Part shown: positions 1-7,182 of the stretch, in pieces
Numbering within the stretch: position 1 is the stretch's first letter
Layout of the letters: the number at the start of each line of letters is the position of its first letter
From: DAOTVS01 sp034436375
Lineage (GTDB): Bacteria; Chloroflexota; Anaerolineae; SpSt-313
Assembly: GCA_034436375.1 (NCBI GenBank)
Contig: DAOTVS010000255.1
Span: forward strand, 1 to 9,740
DNA: 9,740 nt
Direction of reading: 5' to 3'
The notes under the pieces: generated by a model
The model's database searches: none
Told to the model about the DNA's origin: nothing
The model's input: the letters and a program-made list of their open reading frames with translations, nothing else
Program-made: the position numbers and the translations under genes

Positions 1-2
1 AT

Positions 3-1067
3 ACCTTCTGGAGCGACGAGGCCGCCTACTCGCCGCCGGAGCTGCCGTGGCTGCGCGGCGGCGACGACGAGTACAACGCCTATGTCGTGCCGCGTATCCT
101 CGAGGCGATCCGCCAGGCGCACGAGGCGCTCGAGCCCGCCCTCGTCGGCGCGGCCAGCGGCATCGAGGGCCGCGTGGCCTTTAACCGCCGCTTTGTCATG
201 CGCGACGGCACCGTCAAGACGCACCCGGCCGCCGGCGACCCGCGCATCCGCTACGCCGAAGGCCCCATCGACCCCGAGCTCGGCATCGTCTGCTTCACCA
301 CCGAGTCGCTGCGCATCCCGACCATGCTCCTGCACTACACCTGCCACCCCACCCATGGCTACCCGGAGCGCTACATCTCCGCCGGCTGGCCAGGCGTCTG
401 GTGCGATGCCATGAAGGAGGCCTATGGCCGGCAGTGCGTTCCCCTGGTGATCAACGGCTTTTGCGGCAATATCCATCACGCCAATCACCTCGACCCCAGC
501 TATGTCGATGACTATCGCCGCATGGGCCGGCTCCTGGCGGAAAGCTCGCACCCGGTGCTCAAAAAGATCACCTACCAGCGCGAGGTCGTGCTCGACTGGC
601 AGACGAAGCGCATCAGCATTCCCATCCGTAAGCTGGACCCTGAGCGGGTGCGGGCGGCGGAGCAGCTCCTGGCCCAACACCCCGTGCCCATGTGGCTCAA
701 TGAGGCCCACACCTCGGTGCACTGGGATTGGGTCTATGCCGTAGCGACGCTCGACCTGGCCGAGCGCCGCCGGCGGAACCCTCTGTACGACTATGAGATC
801 CAGGCCTTCCGCATCGGCGACATTGCCCTTGTCGGCGCGCCCGGCGAGCCCTTTGTAGAGGGGCAGCTGCGCATCAAGGTGGAATCACCCACCTACCCCA
901 CCTATGTGGCGCACCATTGCAACGATTACGGCGGCTACATCCCCACCACCGAGGCGCTGAAGCGCGGCGGGTACGAGACGCAGACCGCGAACTGGTCGAT
1001 GCTGGCCCCCGAGGCGCTGGACATGATCGCCGATACCGCCGTCCAGATGCTCAAAAGCATGTTCTGA
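3..1067 (+). CDS. Neutral/alkaline ceramidase-fold protein, 3' part (5' end outside window)
   Basis: The frame is open from the first bases (first full codon at 3) to TGA 1065-1067, so the true start lies upstream; GTG at 87 is only an internal codon. About 354 residues are present. The fragment resembles the neutral/alkaline non-lysosomal ceramidase N-terminal domain (PF04734). Landmarks are LHYTCHPTHG near 330-359 (His region of the family zinc site), NGFCGNIHH near 453-479 (position of the family's NGA.GDVSP catalytic loop), APGEPF near 837-854 (zinc-ligand Glu) and NDYGGYIPT near 921-947 (zinc-ligand Tyr). The Glu and Tyr ligands look kept. The loop that should carry the nucleophilic Ser reads GNIHH instead, so true ceramidase activity is doubtful. 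The next genes are sugar-related, which suggests a hydrolase role in glycan or glycoconjugate breakdown; that is inference. The family call rests on motif memory without an alignment. Confidence 0.72.
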   Translation, partial: TFWSDEAAYSPPELPWLRGGDDEYNAYVVPRILEAIRQAHEALEPALVGAASGIEGRVAFNRRFVMRDGTVKTHPAAGDPRIRYAEGPIDPELGIVCFTTESLRIPTMLLHYTCHPTHGYPERYISAGWPGVWCDAMKEAYGRQCVPLVINGFCGNIHHANHLDPSYVDDYRRMGRLLAESSHPVLKKITYQREVVLDWQTKRISIPIRKLDPERVRAAEQLLAQHPVPMWLNEAHTSVHWDWVYAVATLDLAERRRRNPLYDYEIQAFRIGDIALVGAPGEPFVEGQLRIKVESPTYPTYVAHHCNDYGGYIPTTEALKRGGYETQTANWSMLAPEALDMIADTAVQMLKSMF

Positions 1068-1119
1068 AAGCGCCGGCTCCGAACAGCCGCATATGCTTCG
1101 CAATGGCAACCTTACGCAC

Positions 1120-1136
1120 CACGCATTACGGATTAC
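1120..1136 (+). repeat. 17-bp dispersed repeat, copy 1
   Basis: CACGCATTACGGATTAC is present here and occurs as an exact reverse complement at 4712-4728. Both copies are intergenic. The core resembles the ACACGGATT segment of the palindromic element at 2607-2699, suggesting one family of short intergenic repeats. Confidence 0.65.
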
Positions 1137-1178
1137 GGTTCGCGTCCTGTTTGTGGCCTGTTCATGGCAATAAAGCCA

Positions 1179-1207
1179 TCGCCACGAATGGCCGGCAATG
1201 CTATAAT
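1179..1207 (+). promoter_or_regulatory. Candidate sigma-70-type promoter for the isomerase-like gene
   Basis: A perfect TATAAT -10 box lies at 1202-1207. At 17-bp spacing the -35 hexamer would be TCGCCA (1179-1184, 4 of 6 matches to TTGACA). The predicted start near 1214 leaves a short 5' UTR with AGGAGG ahead of ATG 1239. This also argues against a start at ATG 1164, which would lie upstream of the promoter. Confidence 0.6.
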
Positions 1208-1238
1208 GGTAGAAGCACTATTTGCCCAGGAGGTGAAG

Positions 1239-2603
1239 ATGGAACTGCCCAAGATCAAAGCCGGGTTCGTCGGTTTTGGTGAGATCAACAGCCCTCGCGA
1301 TCTGATCGAGCGCAAATGCCGCGCCGCCCGTGACGAACTGCTCAAGCGCGGGCTGGAGCTGGTCTACACCGAGCCGGTGGCCGATGACCCCGCAGGCGCC
1401 CAGGCGCAGCGCGCCATCGAAGAACTCTCGCGCGAGCCGTTCGACGTCCTGATCGTCTGCCTGGCCGGCTGGATCCCCTCGCAGACGGTGATCAATGTCA
1501 TCGCGCCCTTTGCTCACAAGCCGATGGCCCTGTGGGGGCTCACCGGCCATGTGGAGGGCGGCCGCCTGGTCACCACCGCCGATCAGGCCGGCACCTCGGC
1601 CCTGCGCGACCCCATGGACGCCCTGGGCTTCCGGTTCGAGTACTTTTACGACAGCCCCGACGGCCCAGTGAGCGCCGCCGATAAGGTGGCCCGCTTTGCC
1701 CGCGTGGCCACGGCCGCCCAACAGCTCAAGGGGGCGCGCATCGGCAACATGGGCTACCGCGACATGCACCTCTACGGCACCCTGGTCGACGGCGTCTCGC
1801 TGCGCCGGGTGGTGGGGCCCGAGGTCGAATCCTTCGACACCCTCGAGATCGTGCAAAGGATGGAAGGCATCTCCCCCGCCGCCGTGAGTGCGCTCCTCGC
1901 CGACTTGCGCCGCGAGTGGACCTTCACCGGCCCGGTAGACGATACGACCCTGGAGAAGAGCGCACGCATGTTCCTGGCCCTGCAGGATAAGATCGCCGAG
2001 CGCGGCTACCAGGCCATCTCGCTGGTCGATGTGGACGGGGTCAAGAAGCTGCTCCAGTTCCCGCCCGCCATGGTGCTCATGCTCCTGGCCGACAAGGGCG
2101 GCGTGGCCTCCATCCCCGAAAACGACGGCCCGGGCGCCGTGACTCAGCTCATGGTGCGCTACCTGACGGGCCAGGTGGGCGCCTATTTCGAGTTTTACGA
2201 GTTCATGACCGACCGCGTGCTCCTGGGCGTGCCCGATTACGTGCCCAGCGAGGTCGTGGCGGGCCCGGTCACCGTCAGCCCCTGCCGCTTTGGCGGTTTT
2301 TCCGGCGGCGTGCTGAACGTCTCCAGGGTCAAGACGGGGCAGGTGACGATCTGCCGGCTCGCCGGCCGCGGCGACCGCTACCGCCTGCACATCGCTACTG
2401 GCGAAGCAGTCAGCCCGCGGCCCTGGGAAGAAGCGGGTTGGGCGCCGCCCGCGCCGCAGCTCCCCTCTATCGAGGTCATCCTCGATACACCGGTGGAGAC
2501 CTTCGCCCAGCAGGTGCTCGGCCAGCACTATATCGTGGCCTATGGCGATTGCCGGCGGGAGCTGGAGAGCCTGTGCAGGCTGTTGGGAATCGACGTTATT
2601 TAG
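1239..2603 (+). CDS. L-fucose/L-arabinose isomerase-like protein
   Basis: This 454-aa protein resembles the L-fucose/L-arabinose isomerase superfamily, whose members interconvert aldoses and ketoses with a divalent metal. Start ATG 1239 is chosen because AGGAGG lies 5 bases upstream; an in-frame ATG at 1164 has no ribosome site and precedes the promoter. Residues 1-165 form an alpha/beta domain (GFVGFGEINSPRDL, FDVLIVCLAGWIPSQ, then KPMALWGLTG), a layout typical of the family's N-terminal half. Candidate metal ligands are E294 in SIPENDGPG, E318 or E321 in FEFYEF, and H430 in LGQHYI, matching the Glu-Asp/Glu-His order of FucI. The protein is shorter than FucI (about 590 aa), as are many uncharacterised relatives. 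There is no signal peptide, so it should be cytoplasmic. It sits upstream of an intracellular glycoside hydrolase, suggesting that the released sugar is its substrate. The exact substrate is unknown, and a non-isomerase role is possible. Confidence 0.75.
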   Translation: MELPKIKAGFVGFGEINSPRDLIERKCRAARDELLKRGLELVYTEPVADDPAGAQAQRAIEELSREPFDVLIVCLAGWIPSQTVINVIAPFAHKPMALWGLTGHVEGGRLVTTADQAGTSALRDPMDALGFRFEYFYDSPDGPVSAADKVARFARVATAAQQLKGARIGNMGYRDMHLYGTLVDGVSLRRVVGPEVESFDTLEIVQRMEGISPAAVSALLADLRREWTFTGPVDDTTLEKSARMFLALQDKIAERGYQAISLVDVDGVKKLLQFPPAMVLMLLADKGGVASIPENDGPGAVTQLMVRYLTGQVGAYFEFYEFMTDRVLLGVPDYVPSEVVAGPVTVSPCRFGGFSGGVLNVSRVKTGQVTICRLAGRGDRYRLHIATGEAVSPRPWEEAGWAPPAPQLPSIEVILDTPVETFAQQVLGQHYIVAYGDCRRELESLCRLLGIDVI

Positions 2604-2606
2604 AAG

Positions 2607-2699
2607 GCTGTCAGCAGATTTGGCCACGAATTACACGGATTGCGGGCTGCCATGGCGGCAACCAAGCCGTGCAATCCGTGCCAGAAATCCGTTGACAGC
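2607..2699. repeat. Imperfect palindromic intergenic element
   Basis: The spacer after the isomerase-like gene is a nested inverted repeat. The outer arms GCTGTCAGC (2607-2615) and GTTGACAGC (2691-2699) pair over 9 positions with one G-U. GATTT (2617-2621) pairs with AAATC (2685-2689). The inner arms CACGGATTGC (2634-2643) and GCAATCCGTG (2671-2680) are perfect over 10 bp, and GGCT/AGCC (2645-2648/2665-2668) continues inward. The left arm carries ten extra bases (CCACGAATTA, 2624-2633) with no partner on the right, as if one arm had lost a segment. No T-run follows, so it is not a classical terminator. It may be a REP/MITE-like unit or an mRNA stability hairpin between two co-transcribed genes. 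Confidence 0.7.
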
Positions 2700-2719
2700 G
2701 CCCCCTACAGGAGGATATC

Positions 2720-4708
2720 ATGGTAGCCACATGGGTCCCCTTTAACCTGGCCTGGGACGATCACGTCCCCCTCGACATCTCCTTCGTCTTTGAGAAAGAG
2801 CGGCCTGCGGGCAAGCACGGTTTCCTGGGCGTCCAGGGCGGCCGCATGGTCTTTGCCGACGGCACCGAAGCCCGCTTCTGGGGCACCTGCTTCAACTCGG
2901 GCGCCAATTTTCCCCCGCACGAGTACTCTGAGATGGTCGCCCGGCGCCTGGCCAAGTTCGGCATGAACATGATGCGCACCCATCAGATGGACGCCGAGTG
3001 GGCCACGCCCAACATCTTCCAGTTCAACCGGGCCAGGCCCAAGGATAACACCCGCACCTTTGACCCCGAGAGCATGGACCGGCTGGACTATTTGCTCTAC
3101 TGCCTGAAAGAGGAGGGCATCTACACCTACCTGGACATGCTCACCTACCGCCAGTTCCGCCCCGGTGACGAGGTCGACGCAGTCGATCAGCTCCCCCAGG
3201 CTGCCAAGCCCTATACCTATTTTGACCCACGGCTGATCGAGCTGCAAAAAGAGTTCAACCGTGATCTGTGGACCCACATCAACCCCTACACCAGGCTGGC
3301 CTACAAAGACGACCCGGCCATCGCCCTCAGCGAGATCAAGAACGAGAGCGACATGTTCGCCCAACCCCCGGTGCTCGAGCCCTATCGCAGCCGTCTGGAG
3401 GCGATGTATCGCAACTGGGCCGAGGAGCACAACCTCGCGGTCGCCGCCGGCAAGGTGGATTTCGCCCACCCCGACGCCCAGTGCGCGCAGTTCCTGGTTG
3501 CGGTGATGAGCAAGTACTACCAGGATATGATCGCCTACCTGCGCTCCATCGGCGTCCGGGTGCCCATCAACGGCACCAACTGGTCCATCAACCTGGGCGT
3601 GCTGGCCGCCAACCTGGCTACCGATTTCACCGACTCGCACACCTACTGGAATTTCCCGCTCTGGGAATCCTCCGGCACCAATACCACGCCCATGGTCAGT
3701 GTGCCCGCCAACACCTTTGCCGGGCTCTCCATGGAGCGCGTGCTCGACAAGCCCTTCTTCGTCTCCGAATGGGACCACGCCTGGCCCGACGAGTGGCGCG
3801 CCGAGAGCCCCCTGGCCTATGCCGCCGTCGGCGCCCTGCAGGGCTGGAGCGGGTTCACCATCCACACCTACCGCTACTCCACCTGGAAGCCGGTCGATCG
3901 TTTGGGCGGCGGCGGCTCGACGATCAACAGCATCACCTACCGCAATCATTTTGACTGCTACAACGACCCGGCCAAGATCGGCCTTTTCCCCCAGGCCGCG
4001 CTCATTCTGCGCCGAGGCGATGTGCGCCCGGCGGAGAAGAGTGTCGCCATCCGGGTGGCCGGCGAGCCTGGCTGGCAGCTCACGCGCAGCAACGCCATCC
4101 CGGCCCTCACCCTGCTGCCCGAGGTGCACCGCTGCGGTATGGCCCTCCCCAGCGAGAGCGTCGAGGCCGACGAGACCGTCCCCGCCGATCAGGCCAGCGT
4201 CGACCCGGCCGCCGGTGAGGTGACCTCCGACACGGGCGAGCTCTACCGCAGCTGGCAGAAGCGCTACGGCTGGATCGACACCCCCCGCACCAAGGCAGCC
4301 TATGGCTTCCTGGGCGCGGCGGGCGCCATCGCCCTGCGGGGCCTGGAGTTGGAGGTCAAGACCGATTTCGCCACCATCGCCCTCAGCTCCCTCACCGATG
4401 ACCCCATCGAGCAATCCGACACGCTCCTGCTGACAGCAGTCGGCCGCAGCGACAACACCGGCGCCCAGTACGACCCCGAGCACAAACACCAGCTCGACTT
4501 TGGCCGGCCGCCCATCTTGATCGAAGCCATCGAGGCCAAGGTCCGGGTCAAGACCGCACGCCCCAACCTCAAGGTGTGGGTCATCAGTGAGCACGGCGAG
4601 GCCGTCACCAAGCTGCCGGTGGAATACAAGGATGGGGTCCTCAGTTTCGAAATCGGCCCCCAGCCCGCGTGGAACCCGTCGACCATGTACTATCTCATCA
4701 AGATCTAG
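2720..4708 (+). CDS. Intracellular clan GH-A (GH5-like) glycoside hydrolase
   Basis: This 662-aa protein has the layout of a retaining (beta/alpha)8 glycoside hydrolase of clan GH-A, close in style to cellulase/GH5 families. AGGAGG at 2709-2714, 5 bases before ATG 2720, fixes the start. Residues 30-60 (GKHGFLGVQGG, then ARFWGTCFN) form the first strand, MNMMRTHQMDAEW (83-94) the next. KNES (207-210) supplies the probable acid/base E209, SHTYW (306-310) an active-site His, and FFVSEWDHAW (346-355) the probable nucleophile E350. Residues from about 500 to 662 look like a beta-rich C-terminal domain. No signal peptide or membrane segment is seen, so the substrate is probably an imported oligosaccharide. 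The gene lies 116 bases after the isomerase-like gene with no terminator between them, so they are probably co-transcribed. Linkage specificity cannot be read from the sequence. Confidence 0.8.
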   Translation: MVATWVPFNLAWDDHVPLDISFVFEKERPAGKHGFLGVQGGRMVFADGTEARFWGTCFNSGANFPPHEYSEMVARRLAKFGMNMMRTHQMDAEWATPNIFQFNRARPKDNTRTFDPESMDRLDYLLYCLKEEGIYTYLDMLTYRQFRPGDEVDAVDQLPQAAKPYTYFDPRLIELQKEFNRDLWTHINPYTRLAYKDDPAIALSEIKNESDMFAQPPVLEPYRSRLEAMYRNWAEEHNLAVAAGKVDFAHPDAQCAQFLVAVMSKYYQDMIAYLRSIGVRVPINGTNWSINLGVLAANLATDFTDSHTYWNFPLWESSGTNTTPMVSVPANTFAGLSMERVLDKPFFVSEWDHAWPDEWRAESPLAYAAVGALQGWSGFTIHTYRYSTWKPVDRLGGGGSTINSITYRNHFDCYNDPAKIGLFPQAALILRRGDVRPAEKSVAIRVAGEPGWQLTRSNAIPALTLLPEVHRCGMALPSESVEADETVPADQASVDPAAGEVTSDTGELYRSWQKRYGWIDTPRTKAAYGFLGAAGAIALRGLELEVKTDFATIALSSLTDDPIEQSDTLLLTAVGRSDNTGAQYDPEHKHQLDFGRPPILIEAIEAKVRVKTARPNLKVWVISEHGEAVTKLPVEYKDGVLSFEIGPQPAWNPSTMYYLIKI

Positions 4709-4711
4709 TGT

Positions 4712-4728
4712 GTAATCCGTAATGCGTG
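4712..4728 (-). repeat. 17-bp dispersed repeat, copy 2 (inverted)
   Basis: GTAATCCGTAATGCGTG is the exact reverse complement of 1120-1136. It starts four bases after the stop codon of the GH5-like gene. The two copies therefore flank the isomerase/GH5-like gene pair in inverted orientation. Confidence 0.65.
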
Positions 4729-4790
4729 ATCAGCAAGCCCATTAACGCGCGGAGAGCAGTTGGCTCTGCGCCTGGCCTGGGCAAAGGGAA

Positions 4791-4825
4791 GGGGGAAGCT
4801 ATTGGCGGCGCCAATAGCTTCCCCC
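4791..4825. terminator. Perfect 16-bp hairpin between convergent genes
   Basis: The arms GGGGGAAGCTATTGGC (4791-4806) and GCCAATAGCTTCCCCC (4810-4825) are perfectly complementary with a 3-base GGC loop. It lies between stop codons at 4708 (plus strand) and 4869 (minus strand), the usual place for a bidirectional transcription barrier. Neither side has a T-run, so it would be an atypical terminator or an RNA 3'-end protector. A protein-binding site or repeat element is also possible. Confidence 0.55.
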
Positions 4826-4868
4826 ATAACAGGGCACACCCACCACTCCCCATCATTCTTCGGCGCCG

Positions 4869-7082
4869 TTACCGGGTCTCCCAGGGCAAATAGACCTGCT
4901 GCGGCTCGCCATCCGTAGCTGGGAACACCAGCAGAGTGATGGAATACGCCGGCAGAGAGAGCGCCATCCGCCCCCCGCTCAGCGTCTGGTCGGGCAGATG
5001 CACGATGCGGTCCAGGTGATCGCGGCCATACTGGTACACCTGGGCTGTGGCACTTGTGGTCGAACTGATGGTCAAGGGCGCGGCCACCGCGTTGGTGGTC
5101 TTGTTGATGACCATTACGGTCAGGGCCCCGTCACTGCTGCGCTGGGCGGCATAGACCGCCACCCGGTCGGGGTCGGCGCTGGCGGCCTGCACACTCACGT
5201 CGCCAAAGGCGCTCCCCTGGCCGTCATAGTTGCGGTACATGCGAAAGGCATAGGCGCCGGGCTGGTCGGCGGTGGGAGGCCCCCAGAGCGTGGCAAGGTC
5301 CAGCCCTTCCCGCCCGAAAATGCCGAGCACGTCGGCCTCGGCCAGCGCTCCGCTGATGTGGCCCATCGCGCCCCAGCTATATTCGCTGATGGCGAGCCTG
5401 GTGCCGGGGTAGTTCTCGTCCACCCACGCGCGCAGGCGCGGAATCAGGTCCACTGGCTCCCCGATCCAGCTCTCGTCTACGTAATTCGGGTCCCACAGGG
5501 CCCGCGTCGAGCGCAGCCGGCGCGCCTGCACACCGGCATCGCCGGCTTGATCCGAGTAAACGCCTTCCGCCTGCGGGTAAAAATGCACATCCAGATAGTC
5601 GAGGATGCGCGTGCCCGTCTGCTCCTCATAGGCGCGCATCTGCTGCAAGTACCATTCGAGGAATGGCGTATCGCCGTGCTTGCGGCGGTCGGGGCGGAGG
5701 TCCCACCACTGGCCACCTGCCGCGACATCGAGCGCCGAGTATTGATAGGCCACCCAGCCCCAGACGGCCGGCCCCAGGGTCTTGGCGCCCGGGTCTACCG
5801 CTTTGATCGCGGAGGCATAGGCGATCGTCCGCTCTCTGATCTCGTCATAGCTGGTGGGCTGCGGATGGACATCCCGGTGGGTGCTGTTCCACAGCATGGG
5901 CTCGTTATCCAGATTGTAGAACAGCACGCCGCCATTCGCCGCCAGGCCATACTTGCCGGTCAGATGGCGGATCCAATCCTGCACAAAGGCAGGGGTGATC
6001 GGCATGCTGGTGTCGTGCGGGTCATTGCCGGTGATCACGGTTCCGTCGGCGCGCACGCCATTGCCACAGTCGCTATCCCACGGGTCCACACTCTGCTGGG
6101 CGCCGTACACGCTGACGCGGAACCCGCAGTCATAGGGGTGGCCCGACGGCCGCCTCTTGGGCGTCCACCCGATGAGCGGCACGGTGAGCAGGGTACGGGT
6201 ATTGGTGCGGCGATCCTGCTCCACAAAGCGGTCCGCTGATGACCCGTCAGGCAATTGAGATGGGTCAGGGTTATCCGCCGGGATGTTCTCGAAATACCAG
6301 TCGCTGCCCGTATTGTAGGTGTCGTTCTGCCAGTTGTAGAGGGTCGTCGCGTTGCCGCCCCAACGCCGCACCGGCAGCTTCAGCTCGGCGGCGAGGGCTT
6401 CATCCGCATAGTTCATGCCGTAGATATCGGGGCTGATCGGATGCCGGCCGAGGGCCGCATCCACGCTCAAAGCTGGGCCATCGACAGAGGCCGAGGGCGG
6501 CGCAGGCGTGCCGCTGGCGATGAACGCGATATCATCCACGTAGAACGTGGGTTGAGCGCCGCCCGTGGGGTTCCACCAGACCAGCCCGGAGACGCTCGCT
6601 GGCTGGCCCAGATCCTGTAGCGGCACATTCACCTGCAGCCAGGTGTTGGCCGGCAAGGTAATGGCCTGCGTGGCCCACGCATATTGGCCGCGCACCTGCA
6701 TCTGGATCGTCTGCCCGCCGCTCGCACCCCCGTGGATCCAAAAGCGCAAGGTATCATAGCCGCTCAGGTCAAGGGCGCCGTTGTTTACCAGCTGCAGCCC
6801 GCCCCATCCACTGGGGGCGTAGGAGACGGCGATGGAGGCCGCGCCGCTATGCACCGGTGTGGTGTTGGATAGATTGGTAGCCGTGTTCCACGACCAGTCG
6901 TTCCATCCGGCAGCCAGCGCATCGCCATACACGATCTGCTCAGCCGGGACCTCTGGGCTGGGAAAGGTAGTCTTGGTCGGCTGCAGGGCCCGTGGCGAGG
7001 GACCGCCCGCGCAACTCACCCACAAGATCGGCAACGAAAAGGCAACAATGGAGAGTAATCTGAGAATCCGCCTGGCGTCCAT
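4869..7082 (-). CDS. Exported GH44 endoglucanase-like protein with N-terminal CBM-like domain
   Basis: This 737-aa protein resembles glycoside hydrolase family 44 (endo-beta-1,4-glucanase/xyloglucanase). The start at 7082 is chosen because minus-strand GGGAGG (plus 7091-7096) lies 8 bases upstream; an in-frame ATG at 7148 would run through the divergent promoter. Residues 1-24 are a signal sequence (charged MDARR, hydrophobic core, WVSC), possibly a lipobox with Cys24 although Trp at -3 is unusual. Residues 50-190 are a beta-rich, Trp-rich jelly roll ending in FYVDDI, typical of a carbohydrate-binding module. The catalytic part runs from about 205 to 730. NLDNEP (390-395) supplies acid/base E394 and ISEYSWG (565-571) nucleophile E567, as in GH44. 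A terminal beta domain ends in QQVYLPWETR, like the YLP tails recalled from secreted Chloroflexota proteins. It probably cuts beta-glucans outside the cell, and products could feed the cytoplasmic GH5-like enzyme (inference). It stands alone on its strand. Confidence 0.88.
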   Translation of the reverse strand: MDARRILRLLSIVAFSLPILWVSCAGGPSPRALQPTKTTFPSPEVPAEQIVYGDALAAGWNDWSWNTATNLSNTTPVHSGAASIAVSYAPSGWGGLQLVNNGALDLSGYDTLRFWIHGGASGGQTIQMQVRGQYAWATQAITLPANTWLQVNVPLQDLGQPASVSGLVWWNPTGGAQPTFYVDDIAFIASGTPAPPSASVDGPALSVDAALGRHPISPDIYGMNYADEALAAELKLPVRRWGGNATTLYNWQNDTYNTGSDWYFENIPADNPDPSQLPDGSSADRFVEQDRRTNTRTLLTVPLIGWTPKRRPSGHPYDCGFRVSVYGAQQSVDPWDSDCGNGVRADGTVITGNDPHDTSMPITPAFVQDWIRHLTGKYGLAANGGVLFYNLDNEPMLWNSTHRDVHPQPTSYDEIRERTIAYASAIKAVDPGAKTLGPAVWGWVAYQYSALDVAAGGQWWDLRPDRRKHGDTPFLEWYLQQMRAYEEQTGTRILDYLDVHFYPQAEGVYSDQAGDAGVQARRLRSTRALWDPNYVDESWIGEPVDLIPRLRAWVDENYPGTRLAISEYSWGAMGHISGALAEADVLGIFGREGLDLATLWGPPTADQPGAYAFRMYRNYDGQGSAFGDVSVQAASADPDRVAVYAAQRSSDGALTVMVINKTTNAVAAPLTISSTTSATAQVYQYGRDHLDRIVHLPDQTLSGGRMALSLPAYSITLLVFPATDGEPQQVYLPWETR

Positions 7083-7129
7083 GGCGGTTGCCTCCCTTTC
7101 AGCGGGCCGGCAAACCCTCGCTCCGCAGA

Positions 7130-7158
7130 TTGACGGCTTCGGCCCCAAAGAGTATAAT
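7130..7158 (+). promoter_or_regulatory. Strong sigma-70-type promoter of the tyrosine operon
   Basis: The -35 box TTGACG (7130-7135, 5 of 6 consensus) and -10 box TATAAT (7153-7158, 6 of 6) are separated by exactly 17 bp. Transcription should begin near 7165, only about 18 bases before the leader GTG. It lies in the divergent gap with the GH44 gene and points at the leader peptide and the aroH-aroF-tyrA genes. Confidence 0.85.
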
Positions 7159-7182
7159 AGCGCCCATTAAAGGAGGTTGGCG

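Larger units (their letters stand above)
1068..1238. other. Intergenic spacer with repeat and promoter
   Basis: This 171-base gap holds no convincing gene. It contains a CACGCATTACGGATTAC repeat (1120-1136) whose inverted copy sits at 4712-4728, a candidate promoter ending in TATAAT (1202-1207), and the Shine-Dalgarno of the isomerase-like gene (AGGAGG, about 1228-1233). No terminator-like hairpin with a T-run follows the ceramidase-fold gene. Confidence 0.7.
4709..4868. other. Spacer between convergent genes
   Basis: The gap between the GH5-like gene and the GH44 gene contains the second copy of the 17-bp repeat (4712-4728), a small bulged hairpin at 4747-4771 (GCGC plus AGAGC pairing with GCTCT plus GCGC), and the long hairpin at 4791-4825. 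No gene is seen. Confidence 0.7.

Noticed and set aside
1218..2627. Long minus-strand open frame opposite the isomerase-like gene
   Set aside because: His/Gly/Ala-rich shadow translation; the plus strand has a promoter, Shine-Dalgarno and family motifs.
2692..2721. TTGACA (2692-2697) with TATCAT (2716-2721) as a promoter for the GH5-like gene
   Set aside because: The -10 box would cover the start codon and the transcript would begin inside the gene, although a strong AGGAGG ribosome site exists; TTGACA is also one arm of the palindrome.
2705..4594. Long minus-strand open frame opposite the GH5-like gene
   Set aside because: It is antisense to a gene with clear catalytic motifs, has low-complexity Gly/Val/Asp-rich composition typical of GC-rich shadow frames, and shows no domain.
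4998..6239. Plus-strand open frame opposite the GH44 gene
   Set aside because: Antisense to GH44 catalytic motifs, with no ribosome site or recognisable domain.
7083..7148. Upstream ATG (7148) as the GH44 start
   Set aside because: It would put a non-signal sequence before the export signal and run through the divergent promoter; ATG 7082 has GGGAGG at good spacing.
7151..7179. Overlapping divergent promoter for GH44 using minus-strand TATACT (plus 7151-7156)
   Set aside because: At 17-bp spacing the -35 would be CAACCT, a poor match, so the hexamer is probably just the complement of the forward -10 region.
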